Origin: an uncultured Cohaesibacter sp.
Lineage (GTDB): Bacteria > Pseudomonadota > Alphaproteobacteria > Rhizobiales > Cohaesibacteraceae
Assembly (NCBI RefSeq): GCF_963667045.1
Contig: NZ_OY762934.1
Coordinates: forward strand, 5,177,084-5,241,083
Length of the DNA: 64,000 nt
Direction of reading: 5' to 3'
A program made the position numbers and the translations under genes. Shown in pieces: positions 19,308 to 27,339 of the stretch (its first letter is position 1; every line of letters begins with the position of its first letter). Below the pieces are notes generated by a model. The model saw only the letters and a program-made list of their open reading frames with translations. It had not been told where the DNA came from and ran no database searches.

Positions 19308-19403
19308 GCCTTCTTGAGTTCATCGGAAATGTAACGATTGTCGATCGTTCCTCTGGACTGTATGCTTTCGGGCATCGTGATCTGTGCATCTCAGGGGAGC
19401 GCC

Positions 19404-20027
19404 ATGTCCATCGAATTTTTCATCACCTCACTGTTCATCGTGATTACGCCGGGGACGGGCATGATCTATACGCTGCTGATTACCTTGCGGCGGGGACTGC
19501 GCATGGGTGTGCTGGCCGCGCTCGGGGGCACACTCTCTATTCTTTCCCATATGACCGCCGCCGCGCTCGGGGTCGCTGCCTTGCTGCATGCCAGCGCCAT
19601 GGCCTTTCAGATGGTCAAGTTTGCCGGTGTCGCCTATCTGCTGTTCATGGCCTACCGGATGATGAAGGATAAGGAGCAGTTTGATCCTGACCAGCTCAAA
19701 GGCGACGAGCCGCACAAGAAGACGGCTGTCGGGGTTATGCGGGACGGCATTCTGCTCAATCTGCTCAATCCGAAACTGTCGATTTTCTTTCTGGCGTTCC
19801 TGCCACAGTTCATTGATGTCAACACAACCAGCCCGTTGGGGGACATGGTTGAGTTGAGTGCCGTGTTCATGGCGATGACGTTTGTGGTGTTTGCGTTGGT
19901 GGCTGCTGCTGCGGCTTCGGTAAGGGACAAGCTGTTGTCGCGGCCGCAGGTCATGGCCTGGCTGAAACGCGGATTTGCGGCAACATTCGTTGCGCTTGGC
20001 GCCAAGCTGGCTCTCACTCAACGCTAG
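19404..20027 (+). CDS. LysE/RhtB family amino-acid exporter
   Basis: A 207-residue inner-membrane protein with about six hydrophobic segments. It opens with the family signature FFITSLFIVITPGTGMIYTL, where the PG pair is conserved. A later segment LNPKLSIFFLAFLPQFI is also typical of LysE/RhtB exporters. These export amino acids such as lysine, homoserine or threonine; the substrate cannot be told. A divergent or adjacent Lrp/AsnC regulator (20080-20499) is a frequent partner of such exporters. The start at ATG 19404 follows AGGGGAG. Confidence 0.9.
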   Translation: MSIEFFITSLFIVITPGTGMIYTLLITLRRGLRMGVLAALGGTLSILSHMTAAALGVAALLHASAMAFQMVKFAGVAYLLFMAYRMMKDKEQFDPDQLKGDEPHKKTAVGVMRDGILLNLLNPKLSIFFLAFLPQFIDVNTTSPLGDMVELSAVFMAMTFVVFALVAAAAASVRDKLLSRPQVMAWLKRGFAATFVALGAKLALTQR

Positions 20028-20079
20028 GAAATATGTCTTCCTTATTTCATTTCTTATGAAATTAAATGGCTTTTATCTA

Positions 20080-20499
20080 TCAAAGCTGATGCAGGATGAT
20101 GCCGGATGTTGAGCTTGAAATCAGTTCGCTGGCGCCGATCCTGTCGTTCAATCGGGCAAGAGCGTTGACGTCCGGTACAGCGCATCGTACGACCGCATCG
20201 ATGTCGCCGGTCAGGGACGCCACTTCCTGCACGCCCTCCAGCTCTGACAGCCAGAGGAGGGCCTTCTCGCAGGGGCGGATGGCGATTTTGACAAACAGGA
20301 TCGCCCGGATCAGGCTGTCCTCTGATGGCGATAGTCTGGCATGATAGCCAGTGATCGTCCCGTTTGATTCCAGTCTGGAAATCCTGTCCTGTACGGCAGT
20401 GCGCGACAGGCCGATCTGGCGCCCCAGTTCCGCAGCCGTTATACGTCCATCCCGCTCCAGAATTGCGACTATGCGTTTGTCCGTCTGATCCAACTGCAT
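20080..20499 (-). CDS. Lrp/AsnC family transcriptional regulator
   Basis: A 139-residue regulator. The N-terminal winged helix-turn-helix is LDQTDKRIVAILERDGRIT followed by the recognition helix region LSRTAVQDRISRLES. The C-terminal RAM (ligand-binding) domain contains the GDIDAVV segment. These proteins sense amino acids as octamers. GAGGGA lies about 3-8 bases before the ATG. It is tail-to-tail with the LysE-type exporter and head-to-head with a cupin gene, and may control either. Confidence 0.9.
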   Translation of the reverse strand: MQLDQTDKRIVAILERDGRITAAELGRQIGLSRTAVQDRISRLESNGTITGYHARLSPSEDSLIRAILFVKIAIRPCEKALLWLSELEGVQEVASLTGDIDAVVRCAVPDVNALARLNDRIGASELISSSTSGIILHQL

Positions 20500-20610
20500 T
20501 TCCCTCGATTGGCAGGCGCATTCCGTCGGAACGCAAGTTTCCTACTCTGTTCTTTGCTCTTATCATGCTCGCAGGTTGGCAGAAAGTCCCCGATGAACAG
20601 AGGTTGGCAT

Positions 20611-20922
20611 ATGAGAAAGGTCACTGCGAGTGCATTCACCGGTACGAGGGCATGGGATGCTCTGGATATCGAACGGATTGATGATGCTACTATACGTCTT
20701 CACTGGACGGATGCGCCCTATCAATGGCATGTCAATGACGGCCCCGAGGTTTTTGTGGTTCTGGATGGGGTGGTCGAAATGCATATTCGTCGGGACGGTG
20801 TCGAAGAAGTCCTGCGATTGAGGGCAGGGGACATTTTCCATGCTGAAGATGGCGATGAGCATTTCGCCAGCCCGGATGGCCCGGCCCGGATCCTAGTGAT
20901 CGAGAAGGCAGGAAGCATCTAG
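20611..20922 (+). CDS. Cupin domain protein
   Basis: A 103-residue single-domain beta-barrel protein. It has a partial cupin signature (EVFVVLDGVVEMHI, then LRAGDIFHAEDGDEHFA), but the first cupin histidines are weak, so metal binding is uncertain. ATG 20611 was chosen; the frame stays open 34 codons upstream into the divergent regulator's promoter. The Lrp gene lies head-to-head, suggesting shared control. Role unknown. Confidence 0.75.
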   Translation: MRKVTASAFTGTRAWDALDIERIDDATIRLHWTDAPYQWHVNDGPEVFVVLDGVVEMHIRRDGVEEVLRLRAGDIFHAEDGDEHFASPDGPARILVIEKAGSI

Positions 20923-20984
20923 GCTTGAGACTTGCGTCCTTTGCTTCTCGTGCCCTTGGCTTTTCAGGCGAGGCTGGCTGGCAG

Positions 20985-21012
20985 GCAAGAGCGCCTTGCG
21001 GGTTCTTTTTTT
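20985..21012 (+). terminator. Candidate terminator after the cupin gene
   Basis: Short stem GCAAG / CTTGC with a five-base loop, followed by GGGTTC and a run of seven T. Weak on its own. Confidence 0.45.
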
Positions 21013-21053
21013 CGTTTTGCTGCCCATTTTTCCCAATTCAGCGCGATATCACC

Positions 21054-21086
21054 ACCTTCTGGTCAGACCTGATCGGAAGGTTTTTT
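21054..21086 (+). terminator. Strong terminator upstream of the TRAP module
   Basis: Stem of about 12 pairs (ACCTTCTGGTCA and TGATCGGAAGGT, with two G-T pairs) and loop GACC, followed by six T. It would insulate the TRAP genes from upstream transcription. Confidence 0.75.
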
Positions 21087-21141
21087 GTATGGATTTCAAT
21101 TCCCTGGGTGCATTTGGCGTCCACCTCGCGTCTCCATCATT

Positions 21142-21170
21142 ATCGTCAAACTGTAATATTGTTTGACAAT
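21142..21170. promoter_or_regulatory. Candidate GntR operator before the TRAP genes
   Basis: Inverted repeat GTCAAAC (21145-21151), nine-base spacer, GTTTGAC (21161-21167). The arms extend to ten bases with one mismatch (ATCGTCAAAC against the complement of GTTTGACAAT). A further half-site GTTTGA occurs near 21200. It lies about 75 bases before the substrate-binding protein gene. Binding by the GntR protein encoded at 22480 is inferred from position and symmetry. Confidence 0.55.
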
Positions 21171-21244
21171 CTTTCAATTTTTCAATATGACATTCATATC
21201 GTTTGATAGCGATCGAATTCATGGGAGTTTGGAGGAACAATATC

Positions 21245-22279
21245 ATGAAGAAATTTTTGAGCTTGTCGGCGCGCCTGCTGGGGGCGACGGCCATGGCAGC
21301 CTGTCTGGGGGGAGCCGCCGAGGCTGCCAAGACATCTCTGACAATTGCCACGACGACAACGGCGGAATCCACGACGGGTGAACTCATCAAGCAGTTCGAG
21401 AATGACGTGCGCACTATGGGTAACGGGGAGATCGACGTCGAGATCTACTATTCCGGCTCGCTGGTCAAATCGTCCGAGACCTTTGATGCTGTGCGCAATG
21501 GTGTGGCCAGCTGCGACATGACCAACGGCAGCTACCAGACAGGCAAGAACCCCGCCTTTCAGTTTGTTGCCGATGTCATGGGTGGCTATGACAATCCGCT
21601 TCAGTTCATGTCATGGATCTATTATGGCGGTGGCAAGCAGGCCATCAACGAATTGTATAACAGCTACAATATGCAATTCGTTGGGGCCTTCATGGGTGGC
21701 CAGGAATCGCTGGTGTCCTCACGTCCGCTGAATGGCGTGAAGGATCTGGAAGGCTTCAAGTTCCGTTCTCCTCCGGGGATGGAATCGGAAATCTTCGCCT
21801 CTCTGGGTGCCAAGCCGGTTGTCATGGATTTCAACGAGATCTTCACTGCGCTCGAAACCAAGATCATCGATGGTGCGGATGCTTCAACCCTGACCAACAA
21901 CTATCGTCTGGGGCTGTATGACGTGGTCAAGGAGACCACCTATCCGGGCTTCCATTCCATGTCTGCCGACCATCTGGCCTGCAACAAGGATGTCTGGGAT
22001 GCCATGCCGGAAGCACATCGTCTCATTCTCGAGACTGCCATGCAGAAGCTTTCCATGAACCTGATGATGAAGACCCTTGTGCTGAATGGTGAGGCCGCTG
22101 CCAAGTCTCCAGAGGCTGGTGTAACGCTTCACAACTGGTCGGCCGAGGATCGCGCCACATTCCGAGCAGCTGCCAAGGCTCGCTGGCTGGAGTGGGCCAA
22201 GAAGACCCCGGAAACCGACAAGCTTGTCAAGAGCCACATCGAGTTTCTTGATCGAATCGGTCTGGGAGACAAGAAGTAA
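21245..22279 (+). CDS. TRAP transporter substrate-binding protein (DctP type)
   Basis: A 344-residue periplasmic binding protein with a signal peptide ending near GGAAEAA. It captures an organic or sugar acid and delivers it to the QM membrane parts. The DctP-family features are there: the N-terminal strand TIATTTT, the segment LEGFKFRSPPG with Arg174 at the position of the conserved carboxylate-binding arginine, and the long C-terminal helix. GGAGG lies about 8-9 bases before ATG 21245. The L-fuconate dehydratase encoded downstream suggests a fuconate-like ligand (inference). Confidence 0.9.
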   Translation: MKKFLSLSARLLGATAMAACLGGAAEAAKTSLTIATTTTAESTTGELIKQFENDVRTMGNGEIDVEIYYSGSLVKSSETFDAVRNGVASCDMTNGSYQTGKNPAFQFVADVMGGYDNPLQFMSWIYYGGGKQAINELYNSYNMQFVGAFMGGQESLVSSRPLNGVKDLEGFKFRSPPGMESEIFASLGAKPVVMDFNEIFTALETKIIDGADASTLTNNYRLGLYDVVKETTYPGFHSMSADHLACNKDVWDAMPEAHRLILETAMQKLSMNLMMKTLVLNGEAAAKSPEAGVTLHNWSAEDRATFRAAAKARWLEWAKKTPETDKLVKSHIEFLDRIGLGDKK

Positions 22280-22300
22280 ACCGGCCGGTATTGGTTCTTT

Positions 22301-22334
22301 CGGCTGATGTCCGATTTCAGGGGGATGTCAGCCG
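22301..22334 (+). other. Intercistronic hairpin after the binding-protein gene
   Basis: CGGCTGA and TCAGCCG pair over an imperfect inner stem (TCC with GGA). There is no T-run after it. Such hairpins commonly protect the mRNA of abundant binding proteins, allowing lower expression of downstream genes. Confidence 0.5.
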
Positions 22335-22479
22335 GTCTGGCTTGAACAGTGTTCTCACCTTGTCGATATTTGCAATGTTGTGGTCTACAGGTAAGCATTG
22401 TATTGGTTCTCAACTCCTTGTCCCAACTCCTGTTGGACTCGGGCGAGGTTGACGATCACCGAAAGGTTGGCGAGGGAAC

Positions 22480-23286
22480 ATGTCCAAAGATATCAAGCAG
22501 AAATTGGCAATCAGTCCGGCAGCAGCGCCATTGCCACGCTATCGCGTTGTTGCTGATCAGATCGCCGAGCTTATTCGACAGGGTGCGCTCGAGCCAGGGC
22601 AGAAGATGCCACCGGATGTAGAATTGGTGGAGCTGTTGCAAGTCAGCCGCCCCACCATTCGCGAGGCCATGATATCTCTTGAAATGATGGGATATGTGGA
22701 AACACGATTTGGATATGGAGCATTTGTTGCCCAACGATTGCCGGCAAAAGGGCTGGGACTGATCGACAATTGCAGTTTTTCCGAACTGGTCGAAGCCCGC
22801 TACTGGTTTGAAGCCGACATCGCTGCGGTTGCGGCCCTGACAATTTCCAAAGAGAAGCTCGCCGAATTGCGGGACATTCTGGAAAGAATGAAAGAACCGG
22901 ATCTGCCTGTTCAGGAACTGGACACCTATGATTTCGACTTTCACATGGGAATCGCGCAATCGACGCAGAACAACATGTTCATTTCCATCATGGACCAGCT
23001 CTGGAGCGTACGTGAACGCTTTCCGAACTGGGCCCGTATCCGGCGCCAGATTCTCGGTGCCAAGGAAAATATCGTGGCCGTGCAGAAGGAACATGAAGTC
23101 ATTCTGGAGGCGCTAGAAGCGCGGGATCCTGCTGCCGCTCACAGAGCCATGCAGATCCATTGCAAGAGTTTCGGTGTTCCCTTCCTTGAGGAAGGGCTTG
23201 AAGGGGTGAATGCGTCTGACAAGGATGACATTGTCCTCACGATCATGAACCGCCTGCACTCTCTGGAAGACTTGAAAAAGGAGTGA
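22480..23286 (+). CDS. GntR regulator, FadR/FCD subfamily
   Basis: A 268-residue regulator. Residues about 20-90 are a winged helix-turn-helix (QIAELIRQGALEPGQKMPPDVELVELLQVSRPTIREAMISLEMMGYV), the GntR signature. The rest is an all-helical FCD effector domain with the metal or ligand histidine pattern (DFHMGIA, then KEHEVILEALEARD and AHRAMQIH). FCD proteins sense organic acids, and the usual effector is the pathway substrate. It sits, unusually, between the binding protein and the membrane subunits of the TRAP system, so it likely controls this module through the inverted repeat at 21142-21170. Confidence 0.9.
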   Translation: MSKDIKQKLAISPAAAPLPRYRVVADQIAELIRQGALEPGQKMPPDVELVELLQVSRPTIREAMISLEMMGYVETRFGYGAFVAQRLPAKGLGLIDNCSFSELVEARYWFEADIAAVAALTISKEKLAELRDILERMKEPDLPVQELDTYDFDFHMGIAQSTQNNMFISIMDQLWSVRERFPNWARIRRQILGAKENIVAVQKEHEVILEALEARDPAAAHRAMQIHCKSFGVPFLEEGLEGVNASDKDDIVLTIMNRLHSLEDLKKE

Positions 23287-23300
23287 TCGCAGCCCCTGAA

Positions 23301-23322
23301 GAATGAAGTCTGGTCTTCATTC
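23301..23322 (+). other. Intercistronic hairpin after the GntR gene
   Basis: Perfect eight-base stem GAATGAAG / CTTCATTC with loop TCTGGT, 15 bases after the regulator stop. No T-run, so probably an mRNA processing or stability element. Confidence 0.5.
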
Positions 23323-23396
23323 CTGCGACCGTCCGTCATCACCCGGCTGCGGGCCCTTCAAAGGACCGGCCTGTTGCCACAGAGGAGGAATGTGAG

Positions 23397-23915
23397 ATGG
23401 CAAATTCTCACAAGGACGTTGGAAAAAAACGGTCGCCGATAGACAGTCTGTCGTCCCTCTTGGGGCTGGTCAGCATGTGGGGCGTTCCCGTCGTTGTTTG
23501 CGTGATCTTCTACGAAGTCACCATGCGCTATGTCTTTGTCAGCCCCACCTTGTGGGCCAACGAGTTGTCGCTGTGGATCTGTGGTGGCATCTATCTGCTG
23601 GCCGGGGTCTATGCGATGCGCAAGCGGTCGCACATCCGGATCACCATCATCTATGATGTTGCACCTCGCTGGCTGCAGCATGTTTTTGATCTCATTTCGG
23701 TCGCTCTGCTTGGTGTCTATGTCATGGCGCTCGTCTGGGGCAGCTACACCGATGCCGTCCGCAAGCTGATCTCGTGGGAAACCTTCGGAACGGCCTGGGA
23801 TCCACCCATCCCGGCAACGCTCAAGCCGCTGCTGCTGATCAGTTTCGTGCTGATCGTCGTGCAGGCCATATCCAACCTGATCATGGACTGGAAGGACGGT
23901 GAAAGCGAAAGCTGA
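23397..23915 (+). CDS. TRAP transporter small membrane subunit (DctQ type)
   Basis: A 172-residue inner-membrane protein with four hydrophobic segments. The pattern of the second segment (EVTMRYVFVSPTLWANELSLWI) is diagnostic of DctQ: R-Y-x-F followed by an E-L or E-x-S at the membrane face. It forms the stator with the large M subunit. GAGGAGG lies about 10 bases before the ATG. Confidence 0.9.
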   Translation: MANSHKDVGKKRSPIDSLSSLLGLVSMWGVPVVVCVIFYEVTMRYVFVSPTLWANELSLWICGGIYLLAGVYAMRKRSHIRITIIYDVAPRWLQHVFDLISVALLGVYVMALVWGSYTDAVRKLISWETFGTAWDPPIPATLKPLLLISFVLIVVQAISNLIMDWKDGESES

Positions 23916-24048
23916 TCCGGCCCTTGATACTCCAATTCATTCAACCAGAATTCAGAAGACCGTTTCCGGACTGCGACCCTGCACCTGATTGATGCGCAGG
24001 GAGCCGTCAACGGGAGAGCTGTGTCTTCTCATCAAAGGAGCCAGAGCT

Positions 24049-25644
24049 ATGGACGCGGGTTTGATCTCGGCCGTATTGCTGATGGGAATGTTGTTTCTTC
24101 TCGCAATCGGTATGCCACTAGCATTTGCATCCGGTGTGCTCGCTGTCGCCGTCATGGCAATGAAATTCGGCGTGGGCATGCTTTTCAGTCACTTCGGCAT
24201 GGGGCCACTCAATATCCTGGCGCAGCGCATTTATGGTGTTCTGACCAACTATGCGCTGATTTCCGTGCCGCTCTTCATCTTCATGGCCCTGATGCTTGAA
24301 CGATCCGGCATCGCCAGGGACATGTACAGCAGCCTCAACATGTGGCTGTCGCGAACCCGCGGCGGGATCGCGATCGTTACCTCGATCATGGCCATTGTCA
24401 TGGCCGCGATGTCCGGCATCATCGGCGGTGAGGTTGTTCTGCTTGGTCTCATCGCCCTGCCTCAGATGCTGAGGCTTGGCTATAATCAGAGCCTTGCCAT
24501 CGGCACGATCTGCGCCAGCGGCACGTTGGGAACGATGATCCCGCCGTCTATCGTGCTGATCATGTACGGGCTGGTGACGGAAACCTCGATCCACTCGCTG
24601 TTCAAGGCTGCCTTCTTTCCCGGCTTCATGCTGGGCGGCTTCTACATCGTCTATATCATCATCAGGACACGGCTCAATCCGTCTCTGGCGCCACTGCCGG
24701 AAATGGACGAGGACCAGCTGGCCGGGCTTGAAAAGACCAAGTGTTTCGTCACCCTGCTTGGCTGGATGCTGGCGGTGTGGGGGCTGGGGCGTCTGGTTCA
24801 TGGCGCAGCCATCGAGATCCAGAACGGCTTTGGTGGCCTGAGGCCGGAAGAGTATCTGCCTTATTCCATGCAGGAGCATCTGGTTTCCCTCATCGCACTG
24901 CTAATCGGGCTTGCCGGAACGCGGCTGGTGTTTGGCCAGACGATCATCGCCGAAACATGGCGGATGTCGAAAGGTCTTGTCGCCCCCTTCATCATCGTCG
25001 GCGTGGTGCTGGGCTCCATTTATGGTGGCATCACCGGCATCACCGAAGCTGCTGGCATGGGCTCGATCATCGTTCTGCTGATCGTGGCCATCCGCAAGGA
25101 GTTGAATTTCGGCCTCATCAAGCAGGCAGCGAGCCAGACTTTCATCTCGACCGGTTCCATCCTGTCGATCACCATGGGTGCCACTGCGCTGGCCGGGGCC
25201 TACACCATGGCGGGTGGGCCGACCTATATCGCCAATCTCATCATTGGCGCTGACATGCCGACCTATGGTGTGCTGCTCATCATGATGGTGATCTTTCTGT
25301 TCCTCGGTGCTTTCATGGACTGGGTCGGTATCGTGTTGCTGGTCATGCCGGTGTTCCTGCCGATTGTCGTGGAGCTGCCACGCGCCGAGCTCGGCCTGCT
25401 TGGGCCGATGGTCGATCAGGCGTCCATGGTACCGATCTGGTTCGGTGTGGTCTTCACTGTGGCCATGCAGGTGGCCTTCCTGTCGCCGCCGTTCGGTCCC
25501 GCCGCCTTCTTCCTGAAGTCCGTTGCTCCACCGCACATCACTTTGCCTGACATTTTCAAGGGCTTCGTCCCCTTCATCGGCATCCAGATCCTGGTTCTGC
25601 TGCTGGTGCTCTTCTTCCCCGAGCTGACAATGCTCTTTCACTGA
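24049..25644 (+). CDS. TRAP transporter large membrane subunit (DctM type)
   Basis: A 531-residue polytopic membrane protein that carries the sodium-coupled transport path. Family motifs include the N-terminal GMPLAFASGV, the conserved glycine-rich GTLGTMIPPSIVLI and the C-terminal half signature FLGAFMDWVGIVLLVMPVF. It is longer than many DctM proteins (about 430), with an insertion around residues 205-290 between the two halves. ATG 24049 was chosen because AAAGGAG lies 8 bases upstream; 20 earlier in-frame codons read as arginine-rich and unlike the family. Confidence 0.92.
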   Translation: MDAGLISAVLLMGMLFLLAIGMPLAFASGVLAVAVMAMKFGVGMLFSHFGMGPLNILAQRIYGVLTNYALISVPLFIFMALMLERSGIARDMYSSLNMWLSRTRGGIAIVTSIMAIVMAAMSGIIGGEVVLLGLIALPQMLRLGYNQSLAIGTICASGTLGTMIPPSIVLIMYGLVTETSIHSLFKAAFFPGFMLGGFYIVYIIIRTRLNPSLAPLPEMDEDQLAGLEKTKCFVTLLGWMLAVWGLGRLVHGAAIEIQNGFGGLRPEEYLPYSMQEHLVSLIALLIGLAGTRLVFGQTIIAETWRMSKGLVAPFIIVGVVLGSIYGGITGITEAAGMGSIIVLLIVAIRKELNFGLIKQAASQTFISTGSILSITMGATALAGAYTMAGGPTYIANLIIGADMPTYGVLLIMMVIFLFLGAFMDWVGIVLLVMPVFLPIVVELPRAELGLLGPMVDQASMVPIWFGVVFTVAMQVAFLSPPFGPAAFFLKSVAPPHITLPDIFKGFVPFIGIQILVLLLVLFFPELTMLFH

Positions 25645-25737
25645 TCCTGACGAACAATCGGGCCGACTCGATACAGAACCGGTCCGGCCTCCAGCCGCCA
25701 TTGCGGCGCTGGTCTCTCAACATCAATGAGGTTTAAA

Positions 25738-27048
25738 ATGGCAACCAGAATTACAAATGTCGTTGTTCGCGATATCCGCTTCCCAACGTCGCGCAATCTC
25801 GATGGCTCGGACGCCATGAATGCGATTTCCGACTACTCGGCCACCTATGTAACGCTACAGACCGACAGCGGTCTTGAAGGCTGTGGGCTGACCTTCACCA
25901 TTGGCCGTGGCAATGATCTGTGCGTCGTTGCCGCGCGGGAGCTGGCGGAGATGTTCGTCATCGGTCAGACGCTTGAGGACATCACGGCAAATTTCGGTGC
26001 CTTCTGGCACAAGCTGGTGGCCGGTGACTGCCAGCTGCGTTGGGTCGGCCCGGAAAAGGGGCTGGTACATCTGGCAACCGCTGCGCTCGTCAACGCGCTG
26101 TGGGACATGTGGGCCAAATCGCAAGGCAAGCCGGTCTGGAAAATGCTCGTCGACATGAGCCCGGAAGAGCTGGTGCGCTGCGTCGACTTCACCTATATCT
26201 CCGATGTTCTTACCCCCTATGAAGCCATCGGCCTTCTGCGTAAGGCACAGCCGGGCAAGGCTGCTCGCGAAGCCGAGATGCTGGAGAAAGGCTTCCCGGG
26301 ATACACCACTGCGGCTGGCTGGCTTGGCTATTCGGAAGAGAAAATGCGTCGTCTGGCCCGTGAAGCTGTGGCGGAAGGCTGGACCCATCTCAAGCAGAAG
26401 ATCGGTGCCGACATCGATCAGGACGTTCGCCGTGCCCAGATCCTGCGCGAGGAACTGGGCTGGGATCGTCAGCTGATGATGGATGCCAACCAGAACTGGG
26501 ATGTGGATCAGGCTGTCGAGAACATGCGCCGTCTGGCCGAGTTCAACCCGCTGTGGATCGAGGAACCGACCAGCCCGGATGACGTTCAGGGCCATCGGGC
26601 CATCAAGGATCGCATCAGCCCGATCGGGATCGCCACCGGCGAGCACGCCCACAACCGCGTGATGTTCAAGCAGTTCTTCCAGGCTGGCGCCATGGATTTC
26701 TGCCAGCTTGATCCGGCGCGCCTTGGTGGCGTCAACGAAGTGCTGGCCGTTTTGCTGATGGCTGCAAAGTTCGGTGTGCCGGTCTGTCCGCATGGCGGCG
26801 GGGTAGGGCTCTGCCAGTATTCTCTCAACATCGTGCTGTTCGACTATATCGCAGTGACCGGTTCGCTGGAAAACCGAGTGCTCGAGTATGTCGACCATCT
26901 GCACGAGAATTTTGAAGAGCCGCTGACCGTCAAGCGTGGCCGTTATTATCCAAACCCGCTTCCCGGCTATGGCGCGACCATGAAGCTGGCTTCGCTGGAT
27001 CGCTTTGAATATCCGATCGGCGCTGAATGGGCTGAAGAAGCCAAATAG
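25738..27048 (+). CDS. fucD: L-fuconate dehydratase (enolase superfamily)
   Basis: A 436-residue enzyme predicted to dehydrate L-fuconate to 2-keto-3-deoxy-L-fuconate. It has the mandelate-racemase-type active site: Lys219-x-Lys221, metal ligands Asp249, Glu275 and Glu302, Asp325 beside His352, and Glu383. From memory these equal the residues of the characterised Xanthomonas FucD, each shifted by one, and the length nearly matches, so the specificity call is better than usual for this superfamily. GAGG lies 6 bases before ATG 25738. It is last in the TRAP module. No other fucose-pathway enzymes are in the window. Confidence 0.9.
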   Translation: MATRITNVVVRDIRFPTSRNLDGSDAMNAISDYSATYVTLQTDSGLEGCGLTFTIGRGNDLCVVAARELAEMFVIGQTLEDITANFGAFWHKLVAGDCQLRWVGPEKGLVHLATAALVNALWDMWAKSQGKPVWKMLVDMSPEELVRCVDFTYISDVLTPYEAIGLLRKAQPGKAAREAEMLEKGFPGYTTAAGWLGYSEEKMRRLAREAVAEGWTHLKQKIGADIDQDVRRAQILREELGWDRQLMMDANQNWDVDQAVENMRRLAEFNPLWIEEPTSPDDVQGHRAIKDRISPIGIATGEHAHNRVMFKQFFQAGAMDFCQLDPARLGGVNEVLAVLLMAAKFGVPVCPHGGGVGLCQYSLNIVLFDYIAVTGSLENRVLEYVDHLHENFEEPLTVKRGRYYPNPLPGYGATMKLASLDRFEYPIGAEWAEEAK

Positions 27049-27231
27049 CCGTATCGTCTGGGACATGGTGGCGGGGCAGGGCCTGAAGGGTCTTTGGGTC
27101 CTGTCGCCACCAATCCGGTTCCCTCCCCGGAGCGTCAGTGTATCGGCGGGCGGATCTTCTGATCCTGTCACAATGATGCGCTGACCGCTCGGTGGAGGTG
27201 GGACCTGGAGAGCAAACCCGGATCACCCCAT

Positions 27232-27271
27232 AGAAAAGCCGCCGACCCTTGCAAAGGTCGGCGGCTTTTCT
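27232..27271. terminator. Bidirectional terminator between fuconate dehydratase and nrdJ
   Basis: Sixteen-base perfect arms (AGAAAAGCCGCCGACC and GGTCGGCGGCTTTTCT) around an eight-base loop. The A-rich and T-rich outer arms let it act for both converging genes. Confidence 0.88.
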
Positions 27272-27339
27272 GTTTCTGTTTCAGGTTGCCAAGGTCCGGC
27301 GCCAGTCCATAGGGGGCGCCAGAGCCTCAGATCCTGTGA

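Larger units (their letters stand above)
20923..21244. other. Region upstream of the TRAP module
   Basis: About 320 bases with no gene. It holds two terminator-like hairpins (20985-21012, 21054-21086) and a candidate operator (21142-21170), listed separately. Confidence 0.6.
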
